The notes under the pieces are model-generated. The model worked only from the letters and a program-made list of their open reading frames with translations. It did no database searches and was not told the origin of the DNA. Positions 63,253 through 64,000 of a DNA stretch of 64,000 nt are shown one piece after another. Position 1 is the stretch's first letter, and the number at the start of each line of letters is the position of its first letter. Source of the stretch: Psococerastis gibbosa. Its lineage: Eukaryota > Arthropoda > Insecta > Psocodea > Psocidae. A program made the position numbers and the translations under genes. The stretch is from contig OZ020486.1 in assembly GCA_963971405.1 (NCBI GenBank), positions 8,641,419 through 8,705,418 of the forward strand, written 5' to 3'.

Positions 63253-64000
63253 ATGATTTCCAAAATATCAAGTGGTTTTTTAATCTTCCTCTATCTGTTT
63301 CTTACGTTGAATTTTTCGCTGTGCAAATGCAGTTCAGAATTATTTGAGTTCTACAATAATTCCATTCGGGGTGGATTCCATGAAGTACCATATGATGTTC
63401 AGAACAAAATCATCAAAAGATTCGAAAGTGAAGTTCCCAAAGATGGTAAAGGTACCTACATATTTTCAGGAGATAAACATTCTTTGTCACTCGCAATTTT
63501 CGGTCAGGGTATTGCCACGAATTTAATATTCTCCGAGTTCCAAGACACCCCAGAACTAAACAAGCCAGCCATGGCTATTTTCTTGGGCATTACACCCAAA
63601 GTCTTATTACCAAATCTGAGAACGTACAAGAGAAGACATTATTTCGTGTTCAATAGGTATTGTAGCGAACAATTACAGGAAGATTTCGATGCGTTTTTTG
63701 AGGAGAAACTTTTCAGTGTTGTCATTCTCTGCTTTCGCGACACCGACATCTATTTATATGGCTTCAATGATCTTTCAAAGAAGACAATGTCAGAGAAAAA
63801 CAAATTTCATCTGCTGGAAAAGGCAGACACGAATGATTTTATAAATAATTCACAAACTAAATTCTGGGACAGAACGGAATTGTACCAACTAAATGGAACC
63901 GATGTTGATGTGGCTTACTATGAAAATAGCCCTGCTGTTGTACTGTCCAAAGGGGAGGTCAGAGGCTGGGAAGTGGACATTTTTGATTGGTGTATCCGTC
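63253..64000 (+). CDS. Variant ionotropic receptor, 5' part (runs off the window)
   Basis: An ATG at 63253 opens 249 codons without a stop to the window edge, so only the N-terminal part is present. Residues 1 to about 24 (MISKISSGFLIFLYLFLTLN and on) form a signal peptide. A divergent ~190-residue N-terminal region follows, without the large amino-terminal domain of iGluRs. From residue 213 the segment LNGTDVDVAYYENSPAVVLS and GWEVDIFDWCIR has the layout of the S1 ligand-binding lobe start of insect ionotropic receptors: a short strand, aromatic-x-x-x-Pro, then a Gly-hydrophobic-x-hydrophobic-Asp helix. The known role of the family is a ligand-gated cation channel in chemosensory dendrites. 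No intron is evident. It lies antisense to neuroligin and ~3 kb upstream of its first visible exon. Which IR subfamily it belongs to cannot be told without the channel domain. Confidence 0.75.
   Translation, partial: MISKISSGFLIFLYLFLTLNFSLCKCSSELFEFYNNSIRGGFHEVPYDVQNKIIKRFESEVPKDGKGTYIFSGDKHSLSLAIFGQGIATNLIFSEFQDTPELNKPAMAIFLGITPKVLLPNLRTYKRRHYFVFNRYCSEQLQEDFDAFFEEKLFSVVILCFRDTDIYLYGFNDLSKKTMSEKNKFHLLEKADTNDFINNSQTKFWDRTELYQLNGTDVDVAYYENSPAVVLSKGEVRGWEVDIFDWCIR

Overview
The window is a piece of an arthropod nuclear genome, probably an insect. Evidence: an arthropod-type neuroligin, an ionotropic-receptor gene of the protostome chemoreceptor type, an arthropod-type mitochondrial 16S fragment inserted in the nucleus, AT-rich unique DNA, and many mobile elements. 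The species cannot be named from the sequence.

Main gene. Minus-strand neuroligin, positions 60289 down to 21857. Six exons (60101-60289, 47191-47879, 37268-37419, 27109-27254, 24709-24855, 21857-22611) were found by reading splice sites by hand. All five introns have GT-AG ends and all five junctions keep phase. Together they give 692 residues: most of the catalytically dead esterase-like ectodomain, a Ser/Thr-rich stalk with a poly-Asn run, one membrane helix and a cytoplasmic tail ending in Glu-Ile-Ser-Val. The first part of the protein (signal peptide and N-terminal ectodomain) is not found before the right edge and should lie beyond it.

Second gene. On the plus strand from 63253 to the edge runs an uninterrupted 249-codon reading frame. 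It has a signal peptide and the start of a ligand-binding S1 lobe, as in variant ionotropic receptors. It sits antisense to neuroligin and is probably nested in a neuroligin 5' intron.

Everything else is intron or 3' flank made of repeats: (1) a tRNA-derived SINE with clear A and B boxes, about eleven copies; (2) a second SINE-like family whose 3' tail matches an RTE-like LINE tail; (3) a third tRNA-like family; (4) LINE fragments, mostly C-terminal ends, one with a reverse-transcriptase core; (5) many small hAT-type non-autonomous transposons with near-perfect 8-bp target duplications and long G or C runs; (6) foldback elements with 3-bp target duplications; (7) an unclassified element running from GCTTTCC to GACCGGTTC, about 0.8 kb when full length, with at least eight copies.

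Layout. 1-21.8 kb is repeat-rich 3' flank. 21.9-27.3 kb holds the three 3' exons. 27.3-37.3, 37.4-47.2 and 47.9-60.1 kb are three large introns. 60.3-63.2 kb is SINE and foldback DNA. 63.25-64 kb is the receptor gene. The most informative structures are nested insertions: a mitochondrial fragment inside a hAT element inside an older repeat, a recent short retro-insertion with a 26-bp duplication whose near-identical copy lies 4.9 kb away, and two adjacent copies of one repeat each broken by a different transposon.
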